From Halichoerus grypus (Eukaryota > Chordata > Mammalia > Carnivora > Phocidae): a stretch of 64,000 nucleotides of DNA. Positions 1-13,451 of the stretch are shown piece after piece. The stretch is taken from positions 57,500,598 through 57,564,597 of the forward strand of contig NC_135720.1 of the NCBI RefSeq assembly GCF_964656455.1, written 5' to 3'. Numbering within the stretch: position 1 is the stretch's first letter; each line of letters begins with the position of its first letter. The notes beneath the pieces were generated by a model. That model was not told the DNA's origin and did not search any database. It saw nothing but the letters and a program-made list of their open reading frames with translations. Position numbers and translations under genes: made by a program.

Positions 1-579
1 TCTCTGTGCTTTGTGTTGCCCAAAAATTACTATGTCTCACTTTTAAATAAAGTTCTAACATTATCATTCAAGAGACAATATCTTTCCTACTTCATATAAT
101 AATTGGAATTTTGAAAAATGTCTTTTTTGTTGAACTATGAAATCAGGCTTTGAAAAACCCAAGTGCACTTAACAGGAGTTTCCTGGCTTGTAATAAAGAA
201 GAAGGAAAAGGGGGGGGGGCGGAGGGGGAGGAGGAGAGGAGAAAGGAGAGCAGAAGAAAGAATAAAAGAAAAAGAGAGCAATAGAAAAGGAAGAAAGGAA
301 GGAAGGATGGAAAGTGGGAGGGAGGGAAGCGGAAGGAAAAGCAGGAAGGGAGGGGGGTGGGAGGAAGAAAACGAAAACTATGTTGCTTTTTTTCAAATCA
401 CTTTTCCTTAGGAATGGAAAACCACAAATTGTGTCGTTAAATAAGGTAAGTTTCTTAGGGTGAAAACAACCACAAAAATGTTTCTCCACATTAATATAAC
501 AGACTACAAAAAGAAAAAAGAAAGGCACAAGGATACTAACCATTATTAAAAACCTCTTTTAGTAAGTTTCAAAAGTTTA
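1..579 (-). other. GRIK2: Probable 3' UTR or downstream intron of the GRIK2 short-tail exon
   Basis: This stretch follows the stop codon of the short-tail exon on the minus strand. I see no AATAAA or ATTAAA on the minus strand here, so a polyadenylation site, if this is a terminal exon, must lie beyond base 1 or use another signal. If the exon is instead a cassette, a donor such as the GTTAGT just after the ATG near 542 could end it. The sequence alone does not decide. A long purine tract on the plus strand (186-375) reads as a pyrimidine tract in the transcript. Confidence 0.5.
186..375. repeat. GA-rich (GGAA/GGGA) purine tract
   Basis: About 190 bases are almost pure purine on the plus strand, including a run of ten G near 210 and repeated GGAAGGAA and GGGAGGGA words. 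On the minus strand, which is the GRIK2 transcript strand, it is a CU tract. Open reading frames called across it on both strands are compositional artefacts. Confidence 0.95.
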
Positions 580-627
580 CTAAACAGTGTCTGGATGGTA
601 GGGTGGCACTAACCATATAGAAGATTC
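580..627 (-). CDS. GRIK2: GRIK2 alternative exon encoding the short C-terminal tail (GluK2 isoform 2)
   Basis: The minus strand from 627 to 580 reads ESSIWLVPPYHPDTV followed by a TAG stop. This is the 15-residue tail of the short GluK2 splice form (GluR6-2, GluK2b) as I know it from human and rodent. A good acceptor precedes it: the pyrimidine-rich TTTCATTTTCAG ends at 628, so the exon starts at 627 in frame 0. That matches the M4 exon at 9176-8926, which ends on a codon boundary after LEK. The 48 coding bases replace the 54-residue tail of the long form, consistent with the known 908 versus 869 residues. The tail is cytoplasmic and governs trafficking and partner binding. The end of the exon is not determined. 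Identification is from remembered protein sequence and splice logic; the length is too short for statistical support alone, but all 15 residues and the stop fit. Confidence 0.9.
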   Translation of the reverse strand, partial: ESSIWLVPPYHPDTV

Positions 628-1989
628 CTGAAAATGAAAATTTAAATCTTTGAGCTGTTAGCATGTATAATTGCATTTAAATTAGTAAAACTCATTATAA
701 AATTCACTATATTTAATGAGGCAACCTGTATTTACACATCACTAATTCTAGAAATGATGAAGGCCTGGAAACCTTTAAAGTATAAATTTGGCTATATTTA
801 CATTGTTTTTTAATACAGACTGTATTTTTTATTTTGAGTATAATAAGACAACATTAATAGTCCACAGAAAATTGTTCTCAAGAATATCATTATTGGTGTA
901 TAGAATAATTTATTCTTAATAGCTTAACTTTCTAACTTATAGATGTGTTTATATGATCACATGATGTGACAGCACTTGGTGAAGCACATGATTTTTTAAA
1001 GAGTAGAAATCTAGGTGTAAATATGTTCCACATTGAACACTGGCATAAACTACATTTTTAAGTTAAGATCTTTATATTTAGCAATGTCTCTTTTAAAAAC
1101 AGCAACTGATGAAAAATAACCAATTTGAATTTTTAAACTTTGAAGCTCATCACTTTCATGTTGAATATATGTAGTCATTTATCACCCAAAGGCAAAATAA
1201 TCAAGATATTATGCACTCTGTATTTATTTTTTAAGGAGAAAACTCTATCTTATGTGTCTTGCTGTCCTATTCTTTAATAGTATAAAATGAACTAAATGAT
1301 ACTCCAGTATTCATTCAGAATAATTTCCAACCATTTATGCATACAGTTCCTATTGGAAATCCCACCAAAACATCTTCAAGCTACTTCTATCAGATTTATA
1401 GCTCAATATTCTAGCATATATTAACTAAACTTGTTTTGAGTTTGTCCTTTAGTTTGTTAACTGATTATGGATAACCAGCCCATTCTCAGATGCTTTTCTA
1501 ATTAATTTCTGATGCCATAGGCCATTTGACCAAGAATTCCAAGTTGCATGTCATAAAGACAAATCCAAACAGTCACTGTGATCCCTGCATAAAATTATCC
1601 CACATTAGATAAAACTAAATCAACTAAATAATAACTAAAATGGCATAAAAGTATATAGAACATAATATGTGATATTTTGTATAAATATTGGTGTATTAAA
1701 TGAGGAAAATAGTTGTCATTTAATATGACACATTCCTTTTGATTTATACTCTTCTTAATTGACAGGATTTTTAAAATATCAAAGTGCTAATGCTATATAC
1801 ATCAGAAGTATAAATTGACCTCAGGCTATATGAATGTAACAGTGAGCAATGAGAGATGGAAAATGACTAGTTAAGACACTCATGTCAAAAACGTATATAG
1901 CGACTTTGATCTTGATGTTCCAGAGCAGCTCTCATTTTGAAAAAAAAAAAGTTATTTAGATTAGCTGCGCCGGACGTTTTACGCGCAAG

Positions 1990-2140
1990 TTCTGCAGTGA
2001 TCTTATTGCTTCATCACTTTAATTTTACAGCTAGAGAAGCTCAAACTCAAGAAATCATCTACCCAAGGTCATGCATACAGCTGTTATCAGAGCTCAAAGA
2101 AGAACGCTATTCTCTTGACCACAGTTCTTTGAATGCTTTT
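1990..2140 (-). repeat. MIR SINE remnant
   Basis: Words such as TTTTACAG, CTAGAGAAGCTCAAACTC and CCCAAGGTCATGCATACAGC align with the reverse complement of the conserved core of MIR. It is strongly diverged. The 94-codon open frame across it (1937-2221) has no support as a gene. Confidence 0.6.
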
Positions 2141-2744
2141 ATTGTATCAGCCCGCCTCCTGAAGAGGTACTTGAATTTCAGTGGAGCCTTTTACCTGGAC
2201 TCTGCTCTTAATCAATGTTAATTTTTGAATAGTAAGTAATAAATCAGACAGAAAAAAAATATGGGACAAAAAGAAATACATTTTTTAATGAATAAAATGA
2301 CAAAGCATCCTATGCTTTAGCTGCGGTTATTTTACAATGATAAACTTAACCAAAGATTAAAATGTTCTCAGAAACCTGGGCTCTTACAGAAACGGTTACT
2401 GAATATCTTTATATTGCATTTAGCAAATACAGTGAGACAGAGAAAAATGAAGCATCATTATACATTTTTACACTTCCCCTACTTAAGTTCGAAAAATCAA
2501 TGAATAAGGTCTGACAAGCTTCAACACCACTTTAGTCAATACAGCTATGAAATACATTTTAAGAAAAAGCAATGTTAATCATCACATTTTTGCTAGTAGT
2601 CATAATGATACAATTTTCAACAAAACATGTAACATCCAAATATCTAATGCTGAATTCCAAGAAAGCTCTCTCTTTTTAAGATCCAGCAGTTAAAATGTAC
2701 CAGCTTTATGAATAAAATAAGTATATTATAGCAATAGCTGCTAA

Positions 2745-2935
2745 TTATATGCCAGACACATGCAAAATATTCAGTGTATCTTAACTATCTTAATTTTTAA
2801 AACACTTTCATTTATGGTATATTCCTAACCCATTTATCTGTTTATTTTAAGAGATGTATAGAAAGGTTAAGTAATTTTATCCAAAGTTGAAAAAAGTTGA
2901 GAAAGGAGCCCAAATCTTCTTCTTCTTCTTTTTTT
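2745..2935 (-). repeat. MIR SINE remnant
   Basis: The order of decayed words (TATGCCAGACAC, then a stretch ending GAAAGGTTAAGTAATTTTATCCAAAG) follows the reverse complement of MIR. It is old and imprecise at both ends. Confidence 0.5.
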
Positions 2936-3159
2936 TTTTAATTCCAAAACTCATGCTTAATTGTCTAGGAAAGTGAAATAACTAGACAGTGCTTAAGATC
3001 AAAGCCCACAATCTGTTTATCTAATTCAAACTCCCACTCCACATATTGCATCAATGCAACTTCAGGAAGAAAAACTATCAGGAAGACTAGCTAAATATTC
3101 TACCTCCATTTTGTGCAAAATGCTATAGCTTAAAAGTGTGAGAGTAGGCATCTTTGACT

Positions 3160-3295
3160 TTGGGAAACACTTGACCCTTGAGATACTTATCCTCATGTGC
3201 ACAATATGGATAATGATATTTGCACAGTTCTCAGGGTAACTGTATTCAAATGAGATACTACTCTTTAGAAACTCTAAAGTCATTTATAAAAATAA
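3160..3295 (+). repeat. MIR-like remnant
   Basis: AAACACTTGACCCTTGAG, then ATCCTCATGTGCACAATATG, then GATAATGAT and CAGGGTAACTGTATTCAAATGAGAT follow the order of the plus-strand MIR core and tail. The minus-strand open frame at 3062-3283 overlaps it and is not a gene. Confidence 0.5.
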
Positions 3296-6089
3296 GGTAG
3301 TAAAATTATTATCTATCCAGCTACAATCTTAATTTTAAAACATCATTTATGTGCATAAATAGAGGCTGGCTTAATCATAAACAAATGACTTAAAAATCCT
3401 TTGGATGATTTGGAACTAAATTAGTGAATGAAAAAAGATTGGCATCTCATTTTTAAGTGTGATTTTATATTTATATGTAAAAACATTTTTAAAAGCCATC
3501 TAGTTAATCCTTATATAGGTCATTGGTAGAAATTGAGAGATGTTCTGCTCTCAGAGAAAGGCAGTAACATAAAAACAATACAAAATGGACTATTTGTCCA
3601 AAGTCTATTTGCAGCTTTTAACTTCTGAATAGCAACATGCTTTATGGCTAAATTTTATTATACTGAAAATATACTTAGAACTTCTAACTTCTAAAAAGTT
3701 AAATGCAGTTAAAATTCCAAAGCACAGCTTTCTGTGGTTTGCTAATAGGTATTACTTGCAAAAGGTAAATATTGAAATAAAATCTTTACTGATGATTTAT
3801 AGCCTTGTTGCATTCCTATGCCTTGTCCAATAAACGGCCTCTTTTAAAAAGCATTGCTCCCAATAGATCAAATTTCTTCAGCATTCTGAAAGCGACAACC
3901 TGTTTTCATTCTTCTGGTTCCATGATATACAGATTCAGCCAGCTTTGAAAAGCGTTTTCCTTGTAAATAATCTTTTACCCTGGATCCCTAGTCTTGCAGG
4001 ATTAAACTAACCCACTTTGACTTTCTCTTTGTCATTCCCCCAAATTGTACTGTTTCATTCATTGGTCCTTCTACTCTGAGTTACAGCTTCCTTCTACATT
4101 TGTTATTCAACTATAGACTGAAGAGCATTCTATGTGCCCTCCAAATTTTTTTTTAACTTTCAGTGTCTGGAAAAACATCATTATTTAGAGATTATCTGCA
4201 GTATGATAGACCAGTGTTCTATAATACAAATAACAACATTGACTAAAATATACTATATCCTGGAAAACAACAATACCAAGTAGTTCTTAAAATGTCCTTC
4301 AATCACCTTAAAGGAAAGCTCAAATCAAAACAAATTCAATATCTGAGCAATAATTTACATTTTTTTTATTTCTCAGACATTTTGACTAAATTTTGTTAAT
4401 ACTTAAGTAATAAGAAAGAATATTTTTGTTGCTAAGTCTTTTCATGTCAGGAAACTCAAAGATTCATGTTCAAACTGTTCAATGAAAGCAATCTTTACAG
4501 GCAAATCCATTTTCAATTGCATGGGAAAGAAAATATTTCTGTATATAAATCAGACAAAAAATTAAACTGTGTAAGTTACATTACTATTCTTGCTGGAAAT
4601 CAAAAGAAGTCAGAATTATGTACATCTTTTAAAAGAGGACATATTAAAATATTTAAGAAATGTTGAATGATTTTAAACATGAATCATAATTCTGTCATAA
4701 AACAGTTTAATTAAAATTAAAATAATTATAATCACTTCTAATTCATGCTTACAAAACCAATATATTATCATAAATATTACTAGACAAAACAAAACTCTGT
4801 ATCTTAAATAGCTTTCTTCAGTTATAAGTAAGACTTAGGAGGGAGAAACAGGACCTTTTAAGCAAATCCACGGAACCTGAAATTCGCTGATAATTGCCTC
4901 AAATGTATAACAGTTTCTTGGATTCTTACTGAATGAAACTTAAGTATTAATATTTTTTTAAATCAGGGAATAGGTAAGGCAAGAAAAAAATCAATTAGAA
5001 AATGTACATGTTGATTAGTTACTTTTTCAGACACATTCAGAAAGGAAAAACATTTTGAGGATCTTTCCAAATGGCCAAGTTATACTTTGGAAAAATCAGA
5101 AAAATAAATACCTACTTATTTTAAAAGTTCAAATAAATGAAAAGCAATGTATCTTTGATGTATTAATATTTGCATCAAAATTAAAACCATGAAGTATTAT
5201 CAAAATTGTAATACACCATCTTGTGGCTATCTGAAAGGAATGCAATTTACGCTTTTTGAAGTTCTAGGGTCTATATATCGCAGCAATTTCTTCTGTTTTC
5301 AGTTTTAACCTTCCTTCATTTAAAAATGATACTTTCTTACACTACTCCTAATTATCAAAAATATAAAAAAGTTATAGTCATCAAGACCTATTTGCTCCAC
5401 TAATATTTTACAAAATGCATGCTATTTGCTATTCATAAATTTTATCCGTAAGATTCATATTCAACTAGAACTGTGTGTATATCGTGTCTGGCAGCCTATT
5501 TAGATAAAGATGGGGAAATTTCTTTTTTTTTTTAAATCCTGGAATACTATAGCCTACAGAAAGAAGGAAAAGAATGAAGAAAGAGAAGGGAAGAGAGATA
5601 GCAAAGCACTCTGGGGCTAGAATTATGAATACTATATCATTGCTTACATTCAATGTGCAAAATATAATTCCTTGCATGTTCAGTTCTCAATAAATAATTA
5701 TTGAGTAAATGAATGATCACAAATATTTACCTTACTTTTAAAATTTAAGAAATATAATTAAAGTCACAATTATAAGTGTAAATAAACCTGACTGTGATAA
5801 AATCTAGGAATATTTTATGGTTAATTTTAATAAATTAAGTAAGGTGTTAAACAAACTGTATAGCTCAACTAAATAAAATCTTTTCCTCAAGAAAAATAAA
5901 AAAGAATGGAGTCCAAGAACCTAATTTATCACAATACATAAAAATGGGTCACTTCTAATAAATCCATAAGTATTTATTTTATAAACACAGTTCTTTTGAA
6001 CTATATAGAAACATAGTTCTTTTTTTATTCTTTATGATATACTTTTCTAAATAGTTTCCTGGAACCAACTTCATTATTAAGTTAAATAG

Positions 6090-6135
6090 ATAGAAAGAAA
6101 GATATAAATAAATAAATAGATGATAGATCAATCTA
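6090..6135. repeat. Degenerate GATA/AAAT simple repeat
   Basis: Short runs of ATAGATAGAAAGAAAG and ATAAATAAATAAATAGATGATAGATC form an imperfect tetranucleotide repeat. Confidence 0.7.
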
Positions 6136-6900
6136 TCTTATGCCAACAGGCACTGTTTGGGACCTTGGAGATACAAACCAAAAACACTAGGTCTTTGTCC
6201 TAAAGGAACTGAGAGTCTAGTAGGGAGAGAGGCATCCACACAGAGAAACCAACAAATATGAATAAAATAGTGTGCTAAGGGAGAATGGAGATGTGCATAG
6301 GCTTCACAGAGAAAAGGTATCTAGACATAATGATGGATGTGGTTTAAAATGGGCAAAAAACCTTCCCAACTTTCTCAAAGGGGTAGGAAATGTTTTTGGA
6401 ATGATGGCAGTACCTGAAATCACCGAAGTAAAAATAAAGTAAGATATGCACATCATATTTTTTTTTCCACCGGAATAGGAAATGAAAACCTAACACTACC
6501 TTGTGGAAACAGCTGTGTCCTGTACTCACGTCCATTACCTCTATTGATTAGGGAAAGATTTCTGGGCAAGTTGATACCTAGTCTTGAATGATACTAGTCT
6601 AAAATGACTAGTGGGAGTTTGCCAGGTAGAAAAATGGTCAAGATTTGCTCAAGTCAAATGGAAGAAAATTTGAAAAACTGGATGACATTGGAAAATTGAA
6701 AGTAATTTAGTTTGACTGGAGTAAAAGTGCAAATTGGGGAGAAACAAAAAATTGAACTATAATGGTAGACAGGGACAGCTCCTGAAGTGCCTTGTCTGCT
6801 AAGCTAGGGAATTTGGATTTCATTATGGAAGTTATGTGGAGACAGAGCGTGAAAGCATTGGGGAATGTGACTAATAATCCTCATGTAATATCAACACAAT
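6136..6900. repeat. Old interspersed repeat, family not assigned
   Basis: The text around 6145-6240 (AGGCACTGTTTGGGACCTTG, then GGAACTGAGAGTCTAGTAGG) and around 6780-6860 (TGCCTTGTCTGCTAAGC, then GAATTTGGATTTCATTATGG) resembles a widespread mammalian repeat. It contains the phrases 'GTGCCAGGCACTGTTCTAGG' and 'TTTGGATTTTATTCTGAG'. I recognise the style but cannot name the family with confidence. Confidence 0.35.
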
Positions 6901-8844
6901 TGTCTCTTTTGTTTCATCTGCTTCAGTCAAAAAAGGTACATTAATTTCCTTTTCCTAATTGTTTTAGAAGGTCATACAGGTCCACAGAAATTCAAGAAAG
7001 CTGAATTTCAACTAAACTAGTTTTTTATAGTAAGTACGAAGAAGGTTATTTTAGAGAATTAAATCCCTATGTTCTTTGTTTTGGGGTTTTTTGTTTTGTT
7101 TTTTTAACAGAATGCTTATAGACTAATTGTGCCTTAAGACATGGCCTAGGCAAATCATATGGCTAGGACACAAAGAGACAAGGGCAATAGGATACCACAT
7201 ATATCAAGAGATTAATTCATTGGTTTTATTTTAACACTGAGCTATAACTGAAAGAAAATCATTGCATATGGAGATTTGAGGTTCCAATTAGAAAACCCCA
7301 GATTCCTTCTGTAATTTTTGGACTCATTTTAAGTATTAACTACCCAAATGACACATTTATTGCCAAGTTGTAGTAAAAACGGACATTGATGAGCTAATGT
7401 TTTTTTGTCTTTGATTTGTTCTTTGGATTTTATTTCAAAACTGATTTTGACACTACAAAAAGGATCATAACATAAAAAGCATATTGAGACTTATTCATCA
7501 GTCACACTAGTGCAACAAATATTTGATTTAGCCAAGTCAGCAGATACAGCCATCCTGAATGTTGTGGGGAAATAAATCATATGATTCCTAAATTTTTCAA
7601 ACTTCTGAATTGGTTATTTTACTCAAGGACAAAAGGAGACTATCAAAATACTCATTTATAAAAACATTATTTCTAAGTGTTAAATACTGTAGTCAAGTAA
7701 AAATATAGAAACGCTGTATCCAAAATTTTGGTTTCAGAAAGAAGTAATTGCAACAAAAATTACCAAAGACAGAGGGAAAATGTTTTTGTTTTTCAAAAAT
7801 AGTTTTACAGATGTCAGTGTTCAAAGAACAGTAGCAAAATATATATTACCTTATATTAATATATGATATTATCTTTAACTTCATATTTTGCTCCTCATAT
7901 TTACCAGTAAAAGTTCATAAACCTCTTAAATATGAAAGAGAATATAATCTCACTGTGACACAGGGTCTAAAGGTTAAGCCCTAAAAAACTTTTTTTTTAA
8001 ATTAAAAACAAAAAGAGATGTTTATGTACAAAAAGTAAATGAGGTGCCAGAAGACTTAAAAATGGTAAAGCAGTAGTTCATGTTCAGAGCTATAAATTTA
8101 CATACAAAAAGGGTCATGTACCATCTGAGAGATTTTTCTATAAATATTCTTCATATTTATAGAACCGAGGAAATTATAGCACTAGAAATATATAATTTGA
8201 ATGAGATTCACAAATTTTTCAAGAATGGAACATAAAGACACTTGTACCAAAGACTAAATGTATTAAAATCTCGGGAAAAAATGCTATAGTCTCAATATTT
8301 TTGAGGTTTATATATATTCTTCTAAAGACTCTGGTGCAAAGGAATACAGGACTTATTAAGAATAGCATTAAATGGCATGAAAGGAACGACAATATTTTCA
8401 CACATTCACTAATTTAGAAAATTAACTGTAATTTCCACCATGCAAGTTAAGATTTTTTTTTTCAGTTAGAAATTTATCAGACTAAAAATCTTCAAATAAA
8501 AATTTCATCTACCCTCTAACTTGAAACCATTCTTAAGGATTGTATTTTAAAACCCATTTTATCTATAGAGAAGTATTTCTTCCTTCATATTACAATTTCC
8601 GATATTTGCTTCCTTCCTTAATTGCATTTCTCCATTAAACTAACTGCAATGAACTTTACGCCGCAAAAGTGTCTCTTTGTCTCCGGCTTCAATAACAGGA
8701 GAAATAGTCACTTGTTCTGAAGCTAGCTTTAATTTAAACAGATTCTTGTAACTTAAAAATCACAAAGGTGATCCTGATTCTTTTTGTGAACCTCCCTCAG
8801 AGAATGAATGGCAGAGGACAATTAGCGGTTCACCGTTCTAAGCA

Positions 8845-9222
<378 letters not shown>

Positions 9223-10649
9223 TTAATAGTTAAGGGTTAACGTGATGAGAGAAGGATAGAGCTTTGTCCAAACACTCCAGGGTATGCCAATATTTATTTT
9301 CAGTAGAGAAAAACAACTGGAAAATGATGAAGGACAGAAATTTAATGAGAGAACTAAGTAACAACATGAAGTAATGCCGTTCTGATTTTGAAGGGTACAA
9401 TAAAAGTTGTTTTTGAGGAAGAAAACGTCTCCTTTTAAAAGGCAGGCAGTTCAGAGCACTGGAAAATAAGTAAATAGGAAGTAGAAATCCAAAAAAGAAA
9501 TCGATAGAGTGCAAGGATATTTAGCTAATATATAGGAATCACTCCACACTGAAACAGAGCATTGATAAACCAGTAATCTCTATTTTTAGGAAAGTTGTGG
9601 GAAAAATTGTGTTTCCCAGGATTGAGTGCAATAATTTAAGGCAATCATGATCAACAGGCTGCATTCAGGGGTAGCTCATACTTTGCAAGTAATAGGTAAT
9701 CACTCCTATTTTTTATTTAATCTGAGTAACAGAAATAACAGGCTTGTACAGACTTGGATCCTTCAAATATAATCATGGTAATGCATTGTAAGGTTTTTTT
9801 TGATAGTTTATTTATTATTTTATGTTTTGGGGGGAAATGTTCTCTCCAGTGGAGGCAACAGTATAAATTAAATTTAGTATTTATGCTGATGGGGGCAGAT
9901 ATTCATCTGTATTAGCTATTACATGATAAGTAATAACTTTTCTAATTGGTTGCCCAAAAGCATAGAATAATACCGAACTACATGCATCTTTCAACACCTA
10001 ACCCAAGGGATGGGTGTTACCTCTTTTTCCCACCCAGAAATAGCCTGTATCTAAAGTTTCATCTTCTTTCCTAAAACACTATATTGCACATTCCATTTTT
10101 CTGCATCTTCTCATTCATAAGTTCTGCTTACAGAAAAATACTAATTTTCAAATTTTAATTTGTATTCAATAATGCCTGTGATTTTTTTTTTTACTTAAAT
10201 ATACCTACAGGGGCCTATGCTAAAACTTCATTTTTGCTAAAAGTGATTAAAAACTTCATCAAGAAACTTTTCTGCCTCATAAGGGACACCACTATATATT
10301 TTGTTTTTTACTTGTTTAATATAACAAGACCAACTTAGCATCATTCTCTTAGAAAGAATAGTCACGCTAAAAGCAGAAAGACAAGGGGAATCATAGGAAG
10401 TAAGTAACCTGTTGAATGTTGGAGGGATGGTCTACCTAATCCAGCTGGAGAGCTGTTTCTTTAACATAATCCTTAATCTTACTCAGAAGAAATGTGTAGG
10501 TATATGGCTTCTATACAACATTTTTCCAGTTTTCCTTAAAAGGAGCATTATCCACTCCTATATTTAGAACTCAAATATTTTATTTTCATTGTACAATTAA
10601 TCCTCATGATAATAGAAGAATTCCTGCTTCTCGGCTTCTTTGCTGTGCT

Positions 10650-10985
10650 CTTCTCTTCCAAATGTTATCTGATGAAAATATTCAATTTAAAATCTGCCCC
10701 TCAGCCACTTCAGGTCTCAATGGGTAAGCCTCGCCCAGACTACCTTCTACCTTGATCACTAACTGGCCACTCAGTCTAGGTCACCTAGTATTATCATTAT
10801 TTTTATTATTTGCCTTTCAGAATGTGACTTATTTTCCTATGTAGATTATAAACTCTCTGGAATAGATGATGTTTATCTATGTATATATATCATTTATCTC
10901 TATCATCTATCATCTCAATATTTTCTTATATAATTGTCACTTCTGAATATTTTTTCACATAACAGGATCTCAACAAATGTTTCAT
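10650..10985 (+). repeat. L2 LINE remnant
   Basis: Words such as CAGCCACTTCAGGTCTC, TTGATCACTAACTGGCC, TAGATTATAAACTCTCTGGAA and GGATCTCAACAAATG follow the order of the L2 3' region. A TATC-rich stretch (10875-10915) has expanded inside it. Confidence 0.5.
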
Positions 10986-11905
10986 ATTATGAGGAGCATA
11001 ATATCTGACTGAGGCATTCCTACCATAATGTAAGAGTAATAACCTAGTCCTTTTGGTCTGTCTGACATGTATTTCAAAACCATAAATTAAGGCCATCTGT
11101 TGGGCTATCCAATTTTCATTAATTCACTGCACCTAACCTAACACCAGCTTCAAGGTCACTCTTACTTTGAATTATCATTCTGATTAACCATGTATATTCT
11201 CTGTAAAATAAATATTTGATTGAGGAAAAAATATCCTCTTTAAGCAGAATTGCAGTTCGTCAAATATGTTTTTTAATTAGAAATACAGCAGCTGAAGCAA
11301 ATTTTATGCTGATAGTACTTGTGAAAATGGCTACATGTGACTAATATAAAATGTGGTTTCTCTTTTGGAATTTCAATTGTAAGCAAAATTTGGGGTGATA
11401 GTGACTTGAAAAGTAGACTTCAAATATGGAAAATTCTTGATACAGCTAAGTAATATTTTGAGTCAGCTTATTTCTCATCCTGAACAATACTGAAAGAATA
11501 TTATTTTATTACCAACTCACCATATCCATTAAACTGCATGAGGATGTTTATTCTAATATCTTCAAACACAATATTCTTCCCTACATTCTTTAAATAAGAA
11601 ACAGACTAACAGAAGCAACCCACTTTTCAACAAATGATAGATACACCTTGATTTCTTGCTTGGCTGAGCTTCCTATTTCTAGCACTTACAGTAAACATAA
11701 AAATTTCCCATTGCTAGCAAACCTCCCCAAACTTGTTTTCCAATATAAATATGGTAATGTTTAAATGGAATTTGGTTTAAATCAAAGCTACAAAATTAAT
11801 ATACCTCATTTTGAGGTTTTTAACAAGATAAAACAATATAGGGAACATAATTGATGAAAGTAAATCCTTGCCATGTTTTACTTGTCATCTGTCATTGATT
11901 TAGTT

Positions 11906-12137
11906 TAAGTAATTATTTTTTTTTAATTTTTTTAAGGATTTTTATTTATTTATTGAGAGAGAGAGAATGATAGAGAGCATGAGAGGGAGGAGGGTCAGAG
12001 GGAGAAGCAGGCTCCCTGCTGAGCAGGGAGCCCCATGCGGAACTCGATCCCAGGACTCCAGGATCATGACCTGAGCCGAAGGCAGTCGCTCAACCAACTG
12101 AGCCACCCAGGCGCCCTAAGTAATTATTTTTTTTTAA
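11906..12137 (-). repeat. Target-site duplications around the SINE at 11927
   Basis: A 21-bp T-rich word beginning TAAGTAATTA is present identically at 11906-11926 and 12117-12137. It marks a clean retrotransposition event. Confidence 0.9.
11927..12116 (-). mobile_element. Carnivore tRNA-derived SINE
   Basis: The minus strand starts GGGCGCCTGGGTGGCTCAG, continues with the CATGATCC and GATCGAGTTCC pol III B-box region, then a CT-rich block and an A-rich tail. It is in the same orientation as GRIK2 and is flanked by perfect duplications, so it is relatively young. Confidence 0.95.
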
Positions 12138-12693
12138 AGAAATAGCAATTCAACAATAAATTATTACTTCTTTGGTACATCATTTGATGCTCCTGGGGAA
12201 GCATTTCTATACAGATACTAGTTGAAGTCCAACATGGGCTGAAATTTCATCTCGTTGAAAAATCTCAAGGGCACATTGAGATCAAAGAAGAAAAGTAACT
12301 TTCATCCTCCTTGTGACATGAACAGCCATGTGCTTAGCTCTAATGAAGTGAACAGCCATTAGTTAGATAGATAGAAGCTTACGTTTTGCCCAGACCCCAA
12401 CCCAGCCTCAAACCATATGCCAGCAATGAGAGAAGCTGCCTCCAAGGAATACGAGTATTTTTGCAAGAGGACTCTAAGATTGATTAGAGAACTACTGAGG
12501 AAATTGTCAATATGTCTATTTTAACACATACTATTGTACCTAAAAGTCAATCCTCAAATGCTTAAGGTACAGACAGATAGCCATAAATGAGTGAAGAAAC
12601 ACTTTAGACAAAAATATCTGAAAAATTGCAACATCCACAGTGGATAACTTTCAGCTCCACTTAGAGAATTTCAACACAGGTTTGCCAGATATA

Positions 12694-12715
12694 TATATTT
12701 TTTTTTTTTTTTTGG
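12694..12715. repeat. Poly-T run
   Basis: About 17 T follow a short TA run; on the transcript strand this is poly-A. I see no LINE or SINE body attached. Confidence 0.7.
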
Positions 12716-13020
12716 TGCGAACACATGAAACAGTCTGTCTAAAATTCTCTACATTAAAATGTTGGCAAATAAATCATTTTTTGAAAAAATCATGCAGGAT
12801 ATGCCAAATACCTCTTAGAGCTGAATTTAGCCTTTTGATTTTCACTATGCCATCCATCTCCGAGTATTGGTTCTTTTATATTCTTACTCGCAATGAGATT
12901 TTCTTTGGTTGTTTAAACATATAGTTCATACTGACAGAACATGACTATCATGTTTAAAAAAATTTTTTTACAAGTTGCCAAAAACCCTATTTACCAGATA
13001 GAAAAGGTTGTAGCTTATAA

Positions 13021-13071
13021 AAAGAAGGAAGCAAGGAAGGGAGGAAGGGAGGAAGGGAGGAAGGGAAAAAG
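13021..13071. repeat. GGAA/GGGA simple repeat
   Basis: Purine tetranucleotide repeat (GAAGGAAGCAAGGAAGGGAGG style), about 50 bases. It is pyrimidine on the GRIK2 transcript strand. Confidence 0.9.
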
Positions 13072-13451
13072 AGCAAACAAAACATGATTATTATACAGTG
13101 AAGCCTCTTATATGTCAGATGCCTAAGACTTGGGGCTCAAAATGAGCACCGAGGAGGCATAGAGACAGTTTTAAGTGATACATAGTCATAGTATATGCAT
13201 GGGCATAAATAAAAACTAGAAATGCACCTATTCAGAATGTCCTCAATAAAAGAATTACTGTCTCTAAACGTCCCTAAATGTTAAATTTTGATCAAATAAT
13301 TTTACATAAAATTATAATTTCATTAACATCCCTCCCAACAGATAGATTAAAAGCCCCTTAGGAAAATAAGCTGTGATTATTATAAACAATTAATACAAAT
13401 CTCACCAAGTATTTCAGAGCTAATTTGTTGGCTGGGCTTAGTAAATTCAGC

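Noticed and set aside
163..543. Open frames on both strands rich in Lys/Arg/Glu or Phe/Pro/Ser
   Set aside because: They are the translation of a low-complexity purine tract and have no protein-like composition.
1937..2221. 94-codon open frame
   Set aside because: It overlaps a MIR remnant, has no splice or promoter support and no recognisable domain.
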